This document shows, one piece after another, positions 42,522 to 53,264 of a stretch of DNA of 64,000 bases. Source of the stretch: Steromphala cineraria. Taxonomy: Eukaryota > Mollusca > Gastropoda > Trochida > Trochidae. Positions within the stretch are counted from its first letter, which is position 1. Every line of letters starts with the position of its first letter. A program made the translations under genes and the position numbers. The notes under the pieces were generated by a model. That model ran no database searches. It worked only from the letters and a program-made list of their open reading frames with translations, and was not told where the DNA came from. Where the stretch lies: contig OU744737.1 in assembly GCA_916613615.1 (NCBI GenBank), positions 764,001 through 828,000 of the forward strand, written 5' to 3'.

Positions 42522-42727
42522 CGAGACCTACGCAAGTCTAGCCCTGTGCATCAACAAAAACGCTGAATCTTGTGGAAATTATGTCTTACATCGCTTCTGC
42601 ATACACACAATTTACGTTCCTATTTTTAAAATGATAATTTCCTTTCCAATCTCTTGTTTATTTCAAAACCCGAGGCACATGCTTAAAATCGTCATGACTC
42701 GGAAAATAAAGTTTGCCGTATTTTTAT

Positions 42728-42936
42728 CCAATCAGCGAAGGGCGTGTTTACAGAGGACCGGTTATGTTTTTGTAACTGGACCCTTTTATAATAGTATCAT
42801 AGTTAGCTTATTTCAAGATTAAAATCCACAAACATTAAGTTTTAAAGGTGATAATTAATGCCTCTTTGATTGATAACCTTTATTTTGCTGTGACAGCTTG
42901 ATATAAATTGATCATCGTTTTGAGCGACCCGGAAGT
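42728..42936 (+). promoter_or_regulatory. Inward promoter motifs, left end of piggyBac
   Basis: CCAATCAG lies at 42728-42735 and TGAGCGACCCGGAAGT (containing the ETS-type core CCGGAAGT) at 42921-42936, just upstream of the probable first exon at 42982. The same 16-mer and the same CCAATCAG occur in inverted orientation near the right end. No TATA box is at the expected spacing. Promoter function is inferred. Confidence 0.5.
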
Positions 42937-42981
42937 AAATATTATGAACACTGGTTGACTGAGGCCGTGTTTTCTGTCGAA

Positions 42982-43034
42982 ATGTCATTCAAGGCGATGC
43001 AAGCTGTTAAAAAGTTGCCAGTGGACGTTATAAG
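42982..43034 (+). CDS. Possible first exon of the transposase transcript
   Basis: ATG at 42982 opens a 17-codon frame that runs into a good splice donor, AAG|GTGAGT, at 43034/43035. It follows the CCAAT/ETS motifs by under 60 bp. A plausible acceptor, TTGACAG, lies just before the transposase N-terminus (43233), but joining there does not keep the frame, so this may be untranslated leader. I do not recognise the peptide. Confidence 0.35.
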
Positions 43035-43232
43035 GTGAGTATACGTGTTAATAATGATATGGTTCTGAATATTATCAAAAGTCAAATAGTTTTGCTTTGT
43101 AAAAATTGTCTATCATCAAGTTTGAAAGCACAGGAACAACTATTCATATAAGGGCATTCTACACACGGACTGCCCAAAGTTGTAAAATTTGATTGACAGA
43201 TGTAAACAAACAAACAGACGACATCCTTCAAG

Positions 43233-45263
43233 ATGTCACAGGTGTCAAGTGACTTTACGTGGCACCCATCGCAGACAGATGAAAGTGATATGAGTGGAAA
43301 TAATGATTTTTCTTCTGAATGCTAAATTACTGCAGTACCTGCACATTAATGAATCAACCAATGGCACAGATCCACTAGGTAAAGTGAGACCACTTCTAAC
43401 CGACGCTCTGTCCAACATAAGGGAGAATTATGCCCCAAAGCAGCACCTGTCCCTAGATTAGGGCATGGTTGCATTTAAAGGGAGACACACTGCAGTACAA
43501 TACAATCCCTCAAAACCAATCAGGAGAGGTTTGAAAGTTTGGATGCTCTGTGATAGCCAGTCTGGCTTTTGTCACAAGTTTTAGGTTAGAAAATGAGCAT
43601 TTACTCTACCTATTTGACTATCAATTCTTTACTCTGTATACAAATGGATGAATATTACAAGTTATCAAGCTGATTTATTTGATATTTAATTAAAATTATT
43701 TATAAAGTGCAAAATTATTATCAGAACTTTTAAAAAACTATATCAGACCTTTTACCAAATCATCATGATGAAAATGTCATTTCAGGTGTACATGGGAAAA
43801 CTGCTTGAAGGGGATAGCGGTCCAACGGATACAAGGTGACCCAAGGTCTAACAACCGAGCTGGCCGGGAAACACCACCAGGTGTTCTTCGACAGCTATTT
43901 TACATCCAGCCCTCTACTGATCTCACTGAAGGAAGATGGCATTTACAGCTGTGGTACTGTAAAAGCAAACAGGAAGGGTCTTCCGCATGAATTCAGGTTA
44001 GTCAAGTCATTTATCATTTAAAACAAAGTGGTAATACTTTAGGATAGTCAAGTTACAAAATGTGTCTGTTGTGAATCAGAGGTTGTGAAATATTTTTCAT
44101 TTGTATTGTATTGTTATTCTTCAACTTGTAAGGGAATAATCAATGAATCATATTATTATTGCTGATAAGTCATCATTATCAAGGTAGAAAATAAACATTA
44201 ATTAACTTAGTGGTAGTCTGTAGGGCTACTAATTCAAGTTTTAACCAGCAAGAATTGAAAGCAATAGTGCATGACAACTACAAGGTATTAATATACATTT
44301 GTATGTGTCCATTGATAATATCTAACTTGGTAAAGGGAAAAATTTCAACACCTGCTGTGACTAATCCATTGTTTTTGAGGTAATATTCCAAACCTACATG
44401 GATGGAGTATAAAGTGTTTGGAGCCAATATTAAACTTAATTCATTCCTCAGACAGAAAGTGCAAATTTCTAGCCCAGTTACTATTTCTGTGTGTTTCTTG
44501 TGAGTTAATGACTATTTTGTCTGTTAGCCTAGTTAAATAATGCTGACATTTACAGTGTGTACTAATTGTTAAAGTTATAAACTGTTTGTTTCAGAAGCCT
44601 TCTAAGATGCAGCAGGGCGAATCCCGAGCATACCAGTGCAGACAGCTGACAGCCTATGTATGGCAGGATAACAGGCCCATCATCCTTCTTGCAACAACAT
44701 CGGACCCTACTGATGACGTCCCTGCACTGGGACGGCAATCGGACGGATCGTGGACGCGTGTCTCCAGACCCGGCGCAGTGGCTTTGTACCAGCAGCACTT
44801 CAGGGGTGTCGACAAGTGAGATCAGCTTAGAGCTGCCTATCCAGTTGGAAGAGCTTCAAGGAAGTGGTGGAGATATATCTTCCATTTTATAATCAATATC
44901 TGTATGATAAATGCTTTTATCACAGCAAAGGAGTCTGCAAGAGCTGAACAAGAGTGGGCAAAGAGTCGCTACTGCCAACTTGAATTCAGGATGAATCTTG
45001 TACATCAATTGGTTTCAGCATTCCAACATAGGGGGAGATCCCGTAACGGTGTGTTGCCACTAACCTGTTCCACACTGCATGAGCACAGATTGGTGCGCCT
45101 TAAACGAAAGAAGTCGACTTGCAAGTGGTGTCGTGCAAAGAGAGGTGTGAGGCGGGATACCGTCTATGGCTGTGTGTCGTATAACCAGCACTTCTGCTCC
45201 CTGGCCCACCACAGTGCCTACCATGCTATAGGACCACACACTCAACAGGAACATGAACAGTGA
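43233..45263 (+). pseudogene. piggyBac-family transposase, decayed and intron-containing
   Basis: Encodes pieces of a DDE transposase of the piggyBac/PGBD family, which cuts and pastes at TTAA. In order: a 30-codon acidic N-terminus (43233-43325); an abrupt join, with most of the region before the catalytic core missing; 43321-43584, with first-aspartate LSLD, then GMVAFKGR, YNPSKPIRRG and second-aspartate LCDSQSGF; 43788-44000, with FFDSYFTSSPL and CGTVKANRKGLP; and 44595-45263, with WQDNRPI, AVALYQQHFRGVD (third aspartate) and a C-terminal cysteine/histidine-rich finger, CKWC through CSLAHH. Two AT-rich interruptions (43585-43784 and 43996-44594) have GT...TTTCAG borders and look like introns. 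Damage includes TAG at 43459, further stops near 43809, and an in-frame TGA at 44817 right after the GVDK core. Protein similarity is recognised by eye. Confidence 0.88.
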
Positions 45264-46470
45264 TCACAGTGTCTTTCACATTCTCACTTTGAAGCAAAGA
45301 TTTACCAGTACCTGACATTCATAGACTCTTCATGCTTTCCTCCACTAAAAACTGATATTGATACATTCTGACTTATAAATCTTATATCATTTGCAAACTG
45401 GCAACTGCACTGTGTACATAGAGTTATTCTTTGTTATGTGTTTCAATGTTTTCAAGGGAGACAATCCAATTTAAACTGTAACGGTAACCATCTTTTCATG
45501 AGTTGTAGGAAATTTACTGCATATCATACAATATGATTAGTAAGCATCAGTATAAAAGTAATAATTTATACATGTACTTTAAACATTGGATTCTGATATG
45601 GTGAGCCTTGAGTTCATTAGAGAATTTTGGAATGATTGAAAGTGAATTGTCTCCCCTTGATCAACATGTTTCTTTATTTGTTTCTACATTGTGAATGAAA
45701 TGAACATAACTTATATATATTTGACATATTTGATTGATTGTGTAACAATAAGAGACCAGTACATGATGATTCATGTCTATGATAATGATAATCACTCAAG
45801 TGTTTGCCTCATCAACAGACTTGTTCATAATACAGATGTCCTGATGGCAAGAGTTGATAAGCTAATGTTGATAGACTATAGTTTCTGTGAATGTTTCCTA
45901 TTTCATATTAACTAATAAGGAATGTTAGTTGCATTATTAAATAAGAATAAATTAAGCATTCTACTCTTATTCCTCTCATGTTTTTTCTTCCAACTGTGTT
46001 GCAGTTTTGGAAGTCAGTGATTCAACAGCAGTAAAGAACATAGCAGACTTCACATTGGAATTAATTGATTATTTATATTATTTCTTGATTGTTAAACATT
46101 CAAAGCTGTTATCTGCTTTAATGTGCTATAACATCATTAAGGAAAGGCTAATGTTACGTTTGTGATTTACATTTGCTCTGATGAAGTCATTTAAATTACT
46201 TTCCTTGATCATCATTTGAACCAGATTATCTCCCCTTATCCATCAATCAAACAAATCTTTACATCCAAACTCTCAAGTGTACTTTATCTTTTTATTGTTC
46301 TTTATAACCTTAGAGTACTAGTTATTCTTAAACTGCTTATTAAATAGATCTTAAATGGGTTTTTGTCTCTTAAACCTTTTCAGGATATAAACATAAGTAT
46401 CTTTCACCTGCTGTAAAGTGTACTCGTTAAGATATCGTTAATGAATTTTAAAAAGTTAAAAAATATATAA
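45264..46470. other. piggyBac interior without a recognisable gene
   Basis: AT-rich sequence downstream of the transposase C-terminus. The 74-codon frame at 45691-45915 has no recognisable domain. Confidence 0.4.
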
Positions 46471-46474
46471 TCAT

Positions 46475-46508
46475 CCGGACTGGCAGATGTTTAAAGTAAC
46501 CAGTCCGG
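46475..46508. other. Perfect 9-bp hairpin in the piggyBac interior
   Basis: CCGGACTGG (46475-46483) and CCAGTCCGG (46500-46508) form a perfect inverted repeat around a 16-nt loop, in otherwise AT-rich DNA. It sits 63 bp before the internal end-like sequence at 46571. Function unknown. Confidence 0.5.
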
Positions 46509-46570
46509 CTGTCTGGCTTTAGTTTTTGGGAGTTTTATACACTGGGTACTTGCATTAAAATTTTGTGGAT

Positions 46571-46657
46571 TTAACTCTTTACTGCTTGCAATATCGCCAT
46601 GCCTCAACCCCTTTCCTGCTTGCTTGGCAAGCACCTGCCCTGCCCCTTACTGCTTGC
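46571..46657 (+). repeat. Internal sequence resembling a piggyBac terminus
   Basis: TTAA at 46571-46574 is followed by CTCTTTACTGCTTGC, and about 65 bp later by CTGCCCCTTACTGCTTGC. Both echo the CTGCCCTTTACTGCTT motif of the true ends, in the same orientation as the left end. It may be the left end of a second, related element or a subterminal transposase-binding repeat. Confidence 0.4.
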
Positions 46658-46689
46658 AAAATTTAAAAAAAATAAAATAAAAAAATTTC

Positions 46690-48150
46690 AATTAATTCAA
46701 CTGTTTAAGAAATTTTCATGCCCTTGAATGACTCTTGTGTCAATTCAGAGCTATTTTTTTGCAATTTTGATATTCAATTGCTCATTATTATTCATTAATT
46801 AAAAGGTACAATATCGCAAAGCGGAAAAACATAAATCAGCCATAAAAAAGAATAAACCATAGGTAATACATTTATAATGATTTTATTTAATCTCTTTGAT
46901 GAATTTTACCAATACTGTCACTAAAATTCCACATATATTCTTGAAGAAACTTACACTTATTAGGATGAATATGATGTTTAACCAATAATTGAGGGGAGAT
47001 AATCCTGTTCGGCTAAAATCAACAAGTTCAATCAGAAGGTGATCTTCAGTTTTCTCAAAGTAAATCACAATATGAAAGATAACATAACAATAATGTTAGG
47101 CACTTTTTACTATATATTCAATTCTATATCATCAATTTCACCAAATTCAAAAGTCTACTGCATTGGGAATGTCAATTCTAGACCTGAATGTGTTAAATAA
47201 TGTCTTTGAAAATGAAAATAACCAGTGTTTCATTTTTTCATTGTAAGCAAAAAATCATGATATCTATGACACTATCAAGAAATATTTCAAGTCAAATTGA
47301 AACAAACTTACAAACCTCCAATTTAGTGAAAATCATTCAACAATTTGTCTTTATTTGACAATTCTATCTAAAAATTCAAAATTTTCCAGAATTATCTCCC
47401 TTGGCAATGAAATCTGTAGATCTCATCTATGTATTAAAAGAATTGAAAGTCAACCAGAATTGAACCTGATTTCCTTATTCAAATGCTCACAAATAACCAA
47501 AATATGAACTTTAACAAATCCAATGGAACAAAATCCCTTTACTGGCATATGATGAGAGCTCATTATGATTGTAAATGTACTGGTATATGTGTTATTATAG
47601 TGGCTGATTCTGTTACAGACTCAACCTATGTTATCTGTTTACATTAGTGATACAAATAAGGACCGGTCAACACATTTACTTTCAAATAACAAACTGTTGC
47701 CTTAAATTAACTTAAAAACTGGATCATAACATTAGTAATCATAGACATGGAATATAAACTTTTCAAATTTAATCCACTGTGCTCTGGTAAAACAAACTTT
47801 CACCATCCATGCCATCAGGGTATTTATACCTATTTGATACTACAAGCAAAAGTATACTGTATATTATTAATCGATCATAATCTTGCAAATTCCTAAAAGT
47901 CATAACTATGAACTATCAACTGACTTGAAGATGAATTTGCATTTACAAAACTCAATCACAAATATTAATAAAACCAACAATAGCATAAATTGTTGTTAGA
48001 TTTTGATGGCTCCATATTGTTCACATAATGCCTGAATCAAACAGGTGTGTTCAGTTTTGTTTTTCTTTGGTTGTTTTTCTTCCTAAGTTGACTCCATAAA
48101 TCTTTTGAGTTAGATAACTCAGCACTGGACTGGATGTGGAATATCACAGA
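46690..48150. other. piggyBac interior without a recognisable gene
   Basis: AT-rich DNA with no frame worth annotating; the 61-codon minus-strand frame at 46883-47068 is hydrophobic and unrecognised. Confidence 0.4.
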
Positions 48151-48155
48151 CTGGT

Positions 48156-48216
48156 TCAAACTCTAGCAGTGGTCACTAACTTCCCATCCTGGATAAGCTT
48201 CCACTCTGAATAGTTC
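48156..48216 (-). CDS. Possible last exon of a second gene inside piggyBac
   Basis: On the minus strand a good acceptor (CTATTGCAG) precedes position 48216. The exon reads 19 full codons after a split arginine codon, containing YSEWKLIQDGKLV, to a TGA at 48156-48158. Joined to the exon-like block at 49101-49175 (donor CAAAG|GTGAAG) the frame is kept. I do not recognise the product. Confidence 0.25.
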
Positions 48217-48464
48217 CTGCAATAGAAAGTATTAATAAATGATCTTGACTTCTCAACACAAATAATGGATAATAATCAGATTCAATAAACAATCAAATTT
48301 CAACTGACTGATATATTAATACATTAAGCTTTGTACTGAATGATCTAATTCAATCCAAAATGTATCAAAATAAACAATGAAAGTTCAAATCAATTTAAAG
48401 CATTTCAACAGGTCATAGTGTGACAGGGTGAGATATAAGCATTCCTACTGGCTTTAGCTTGAGG

Positions 48465-48541
48465 GATATCTGTTTGACCAACAGGTAGAGTGCAGGACTC
48501 TCAACCCGGAGGTCCCAGGTTCGAATCCCGGTGGAGGTGGT
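48465..48541 (+). repeat. tRNA-derived SINE head or tRNA pseudogene
   Basis: Contains an A-box-like CAGGTAGAGTGCAGG and a perfect B box GGTTCGAATCC. The T stem is CCAGG/CCCGG with one mismatch. The anticodon loop would be CTCTCAA, giving anticodon CTC, but its stem has mismatches and the 5' acceptor half does not pair with the 3' half. A functional tRNA is therefore unlikely. It lies inside the piggyBac element and so inserted later or was carried in. Confidence 0.6.
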
Positions 48542-49100
48542 CTCAAAATCACGTTTGTAACAATAGTATGGCATGCATATTGGGATACAACAATTGTTTT
48601 TTGTCAGCAAATGACTGTAACAATTTTCTTTATAACTGTTTGGTGCTCATTTTATAACATATATCTATTATCATGATAAAGAGTTTTGTTTGATTTATTC
48701 AAAAAATTCTACAACAAATGTCTGTACCCATTAATACTTACAGGAAAAATGTGATTCCAATCCAATTATGAAAGATATTTGGTGAATTAATTTCATGAAA
48801 TTTCTCTAGTGCAACTGTAAAATTTCTGTTTATCTCATCAAATCATTGCTTTCTTAAAATTGGACAGTTGGCTCTCCATGCATCAAACAGTGTTCAATAT
48901 TAGAGTGAGTTATATCTCCTGAGAAATATTGCAAGTATTTGTAAAGATTTTGTTGTATTTATCACACTCTTATCCTTAGTTAGATTCAGCTAATAAAATC
49001 ACAATGACAGCAATATAAATACATATATATATGTGTGTGAATTTTTACTGACACAAAAGAAACTTACAGAACAACAGAATTGAACAAGCACAAACTTCAC
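48542..49100. other. piggyBac interior without a recognisable gene
   Basis: AT-rich; contains a short TATATATATGTGTGTG stretch near 49023. It would be intron if the minus-strand gene model is real. Confidence 0.35.
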
Positions 49101-49175
49101 CTTTGTTTTGCTTGAACAATCAAATTGCAGAACAGGCAGTTTGGTTGATCCTTAATTCCTTTGGAAATTTATTCA
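49101..49175 (-). CDS. Possible internal exon of a second gene inside piggyBac
   Basis: On the minus strand an acceptor TTTTTTGCAG precedes 49175 and a donor CAAAG|GTGAAG follows 49101. The frame continuous with the exon at 48156-48216 reads GIKDQPNCLFCNLIVQAKQ, with a CxxC pair, but has a TAA just inside the acceptor, so the model needs either a different upstream acceptor or a mutated copy. An upstream exon may lie at about 49985-50100, where one frame reads FVYIENENHAVAVNR and ends at a GTGAGT donor. Low confidence; no family recognised. Confidence 0.22.
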
Positions 49176-50076
49176 CTGCAAAAAATATAAGATATCAATA
49201 TAAATTCATACACAATATAAATATACATATGCTTTGGAGTTTAACATGCATTTGAACAATCATGGGTAATTAATAAAAATAATACTGGCTCAGCTTGTGC
49301 CCTCCTTGCAAAATATTCACAAATTTGATAACATTGAAAAAGAGTTTCATGAAAGGAATAATTTATCACAACAATCTTTCACTTTAAAAACATGCACATT
49401 TTGCTTTTTCTTTTTAAGAAAACTTCATAGTTTTCTTTCATTAATTTTGTTTTTGGTAGGCCTAATCAGTTTGTAGATTCATATTACAATGTTAAATATG
49501 TTAAATAAAATAATTTGATTTTGATATTCTGAACATTCAAAACTCAAACTATTATAAGGGCAATGATATCACAGCGATTAGCAATTACAGTACACTGTTT
49601 AATGATCTCCTTGAATATAAATAAAATCAATGTTATATTACATAACTTGTTGCAAATGAATCAGTTACAATTCTTTCACAAAAATGAATGACAGGTAAAT
49701 CTAGTGTCATTGGTCTGAGAAGAATCATTTTATTCTGTCAACTTACATTTAATTCTGTTTGGGCAGTGAATGAAAATGCGACTTATGACGTAATCACGCA
49801 TTGACTAGATTCTAAAACTGACGCATTTGGTTGATTGAATTAAGACAGATCAAATGCATGCATGACTCGAATGACTCAAAATTTGTTTATATTTTTACAG
49901 GGATAAATTAACTTCCCTTCATTCGACTGTATAACAGTGACAATTAAATACGTTACAAAAGGGTTGATACTCACTGTCACTAACTGAAGTGTTATTTCTG
50001 ATGGCTAGTGTCGATTTGATTGTCCTGTTGACAGCGACGGCATGATTCTCGTTTTCGATGTAAACAAACAGGGTCC

Positions 50077-50289
50077 ACTTCCGGGTCGCTCACACCGTCA
50101 ACAATATGACTGTCACTTATTCTAGTGGCCAAAATAAATACAAATTTATTTAATTTAGAAACGTTTTCGGTCACCTTATCAAACTATTCCTCAGTGGGAA
50201 ATGTAAATTACTCAACCTGGACGAAATAAAATTTAAATAAAAATTAACGTGACCAACTCGTCAGTTGGCGATCGCTTGTCCCTGATTGG
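50077..50289 (-). promoter_or_regulatory. Inward promoter motifs, right end of piggyBac
   Basis: On the minus strand CCAATCAG (50282-50289) is followed by TGAGCGACCCGGAAGT (50077-50092), the same two motifs in the same order and at nearly the same distance from the transposon end as on the left (about 316 and 513 bp against 277 and 470 bp). They would drive leftward transcription. Confidence 0.5.
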
Positions 50290-50498
50290 CTGGAATTACC
50301 TAAAACTTTGTTTTCCGGTAATCGCCGATTTTGCCGACAAGATTTTTATCTCAAGATTTTCATTATTTTAAAATTGTCGTTTAATATTGAATATGGACCG
50401 GATTAACAAAAAATACCCTGAAGTATAAATTTCAAACACAATTTGAGAATATATCAGCAGGATAACTTTGAAATATTGCATCTTTTCCGGTGGTTAGA

Positions 50499-50605
50499 AA
50501 AGGCGTAGAATCGCGTAGAAAAGCAGTAAAGGGCAGAAGCGTAGAATTGCGTAGAAAAGCAGTAAAGGGCAGAAGCGTAGAATCGCGTATATAAGCAGTA
50601 TAGGG
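50499..50605 (-). repeat. piggyBac right terminal inverted repeat (107 bp)
   Basis: Reverse complement starts CCCTATACTGCTTATATACG. Relative to the left end it has one extra tandem 36-bp unit (CTGCCCTTTACTGCTTTTC...), which accounts for the 107 versus 71 bp. Confidence 0.88.
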
Positions 50606-50752
50606 TTAAAGAACTTCTGTAGATAGAAATTTTATCCCATGAACATAATTTACATCTCAAGTGCAAGAAATGAGTGAATGAAGGATGTGCTTAGAATGAA
50701 ATTCAAATTGCAGACGTTTGAGACACGCCCATTATCGATAACTAATGATTGA
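50606..50752 (+). repeat. Right part of a solo satellite monomer
   Basis: Starts with the target TTAA (50606-50609), followed by AGAACTTCTGTAGATAG, AATTTACATCTCAAGTG, AAGAAATGAGTGAATG and GACGTTTGAGACACGCCCA. These follow the satellite monomer in order (AAGAGTTTCTAGACATGG, TTTTACATCTAAAGTG, AGAAATGAGTGAC, GACGTCTGAGACACGCCCA). With 42419-42450 it makes one diverged, isolated monomer. Confidence 0.8.
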
Positions 50753-52213
50753 ATCTTTCTTCTTTTAGATAATGAGTTTATCCTTAAACAGTTTTGTTTA
50801 TATTTGAAACAGCGCCTTCTTTCTTGTCAGGCAACTTTTCCCTGGTAGAGGTAGGGTAACAATAACGTTTCCCCAGTGTATCTATGGTATAAGTTATGAT
50901 AGGATAGAAAGGTGAACTCTGTCCTCCACAGTGAACCCATTTACAGGGCGATGAGGTCAGATGATTTAGTATTTAACGATGCTTTCAAGCATATTTCAAA
51001 TATATCATGGCTCATAGTATTATTGCAGGGAGAAAGTCCTCAATGCTATTTTCACTATGCAATGTGGTGAAACCTTCCATCATCGGCTGGACCTGAAATT
51101 CAGTGTTATCTTGCACTCAAAAAGTTCAGTCAGTTTCCTACTGCAAACAAAATTGCCGAGCCCTTTGCTGTATTCGAACCCTGAACCACTTGTTCCACGC
51201 CCCTCTCCAAATAACATTGATGGAGTTTGCATGCAATATCATGTTGATGCAGATACAAAATTCCATTTGAGGCTGTTTGTTTTATCAAAACAGTTTTTTT
51301 TAAACCAATGTCTCTGCCATAAGAAACTCTTTTCAATAATGTCACATGCTGTTTATTATGTAGAAAGGCATTAAAATTAAATTACATTACATGTATTCTT
51401 TTAAAGGGTTATTTATAACCTTTAGTAAATAGAGAATCTCAGTAAGAGTTACAAATATCCGAAGCTTGCCAAAGATTTTAAACTTTTATCAAGGAGTGTT
51501 GATATATTGATATCAGAAGACAAAAGTTTGGGACTCTATTTAACATCCTAAATAATTCTTCATTAGGTTTTAAAAGAATGATGAACATTTCTGAATACAA
51601 AACTCATATTTGGGTTTCAGTGCTGTGATGTCATAGCATTGTGATGTTATCATGTTTATGATGTCATAGCATTGTAAGGTGATTAATTGATGATGCAAAA
51701 GTATTGTGATGTCATGTAGATGACGCCATCAGGGCATTGTTCCAAATCTACTGACTGTCAAAACGATATGGAACCCAGTTTTGGATGAAAACACAAATAA
51801 TAACCCAACTAAAACCTCATTTGTTCACATCATCAAGGACAGTAGATCGAGATTGCTTTCATTTAGAAGCAGTTGCAGAGTGATCTTACAACTGTAAATA
51901 GAGAAACCACATGCAAGCATTTGTGTTTTATTCTTACCAATACAAGGCATTGCACTTGATGAAATATAATTGTAGAAGAATTTTATAAAGTCTATTAAAA
52001 GATACTTAATTGTTTATACCTTTAACAGATGAAACCAAAATTCATTGCGGAAAGTAATTGAAGTTTTGTTTTGTTGGAACACACACGTTTTGAAATGGAC
52101 TGTTCTTAATCTAATTTATAACTAAAATAGTCAAACCCTTGTTATGTGTCATATTCTTCTGCAATATTTTGAATGAATTATGATATGTTTGATTCCAAAA
52201 GTACAGAAGCCTG
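50753..52213. other. No recognisable gene
   Basis: AT-rich sequence. Overlapping frames on both strands at 51057-51374 carry no recognisable domain. A local cluster of GTGATGTCATAGCATTG-like repeats lies at about 51622-51735. Confidence 0.4.
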
Positions 52214-52471
52214 TTACCGCCAACATAAAATGAAAAGCTTCTGGCAATAACGACTGTTCATCTCGTAAATACGACTTTCAATTTGAAGGCAATGATAAAT
52301 TAAGACTGTCACCACAGTAACCTTTTTGAGAGATAAGCTCCTTCCACAAGTTTCGTTCAATTTCACCGACACACATATGTTTTTACTTGCTCCTTGTGCC
52401 CAGTTAAGGAATTCTTCAAATGTGTATCCCTTATCATGGACTATTTGAATACATCTATCAATTGCATCCAT
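52214..52471 (-). CDS. Unrecognised open frame, possible exon
   Basis: An 85-codon frame begins MDAIDRCIQIVHDKGYTF and continues FEEFLNWAQG. The first ~50 codons have protein-like composition; the remainder looks like read-through. A weak donor (AAAAAG|GTTACT) occurs after about codon 50, so the true exon, if any, may end there. No domain recognised, no promoter seen, and chance is a fair alternative. Confidence 0.25.
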   Translation of the reverse strand: MDAIDRCIQIVHDKGYTFEEFLNWAQGASKNICVSVKLNETCGRSLSLKKVTVVTVLIYHCLQIESRIYEMNSRYCQKLFILCWR

Positions 52472-52976
52472 GTCACTCTTTTAGGATAGGCAATTATTTT
52501 CAATTAAACACCCAAAAAGTCTATCACAAAATATATATAGAAATTGATATCATAATAATTATGCTACATGATATGCATTGTATATATTTTAGTGTCATCT
52601 AAACATTAATTAAGATTTATTCGTTAACTAATAACATATATTCATCCCAAATGCTGAACACACTTTTTGGACCATTGTGTGTAGAAGTTCAATGAAGTTC
52701 ATGAAGGCTAGGTAATCAGTGATTTTTTAAAGTATGGTTTGAATAAATCTAAAGCATCATTACAATAAGTAATGGTCTTTCTAAATGTTGGGACTAGGGC
52801 AAACTGACCAAGGTTTGGACAGCGTCCCATTTTAAATATCTTCAGAGATTGTATTGTCAAATATTTTATGAAGAAAATTTGTAAACTAAGTAAATTAAGC
52901 AAACTGTGTTATAAACAATCATCATTTCTACAATTTTATGATAAAAATTGATTGCAGACTACCTGCAAGAAGACAG

Positions 52977-53264
52977 TTTAAAGGGACAGTTGTAAGACAA
53001 TATATTCAAACTAAATGGAACAGTAATAATTCTGATACATAATGTTAAGTTTAGCCATGCGATTCCTTTTTCTTAATCAAAGTTAATTAAAGGTGTTCAC
53101 AAAAAATGGCCGCCAATGGAATTCATGTGAATCGTCATAGTTTGTCCTCTGACTATGGCTGATTGGCTTGTGTAATGAGATTAATGACACTATCAAAGTA
53201 ATAATAAACAGTGAAAATTTTATAAATTTTTAAATTATCAAAAAACGTGCTACTGCCCCTTAAA
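52977..53264. mobile_element. TTAA-flanked MITE, internally deleted copy
   Basis: The right end, AAAAACGTGCTACTGCCCCTTAA (53241-53263), and interior blocks such as CAGTAATAATTC and TTTGTCCTCTGACT match 40394-40735. The left end keeps TTTAAAGGGACAGT and then skips about 50 bp of the longer copy. Confidence 0.75.

Larger units (their letters stand above)
42451..50605 (+). mobile_element. 8155-bp piggyBac-type DNA transposon
   Basis: The boundaries are given by TTAA at 42447-42450 and 50606-50609. Terminal inverted repeats start CACTATACTGCTTATATACG on the left and CCCTATACTGCTTATATACG on the right (complement). It contains a decayed transposase on the plus strand (43233-45263), matching promoter-like motifs near both ends, a possible second gene on the minus strand and a nested tRNA-derived sequence. 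The length is large for this superfamily, whose classic members are about 2.5-3 kb. Transposase stops and frameshifts make this copy non-autonomous. The CTC-type internal end-like sequence at 46571 leaves open that it is a composite of two related elements. Confidence 0.88.

Noticed and set aside
42478..42822. 114-codon frame starting in the piggyBac left end
   Set aside because: It runs through the terminal repeat and promoter motifs and matches nothing recognisable.
48465..48541. Functional tRNA-Glu(CTC)
   Set aside because: The acceptor arm does not pair and the anticodon stem is mismatched; a SINE head or pseudogene fits better.
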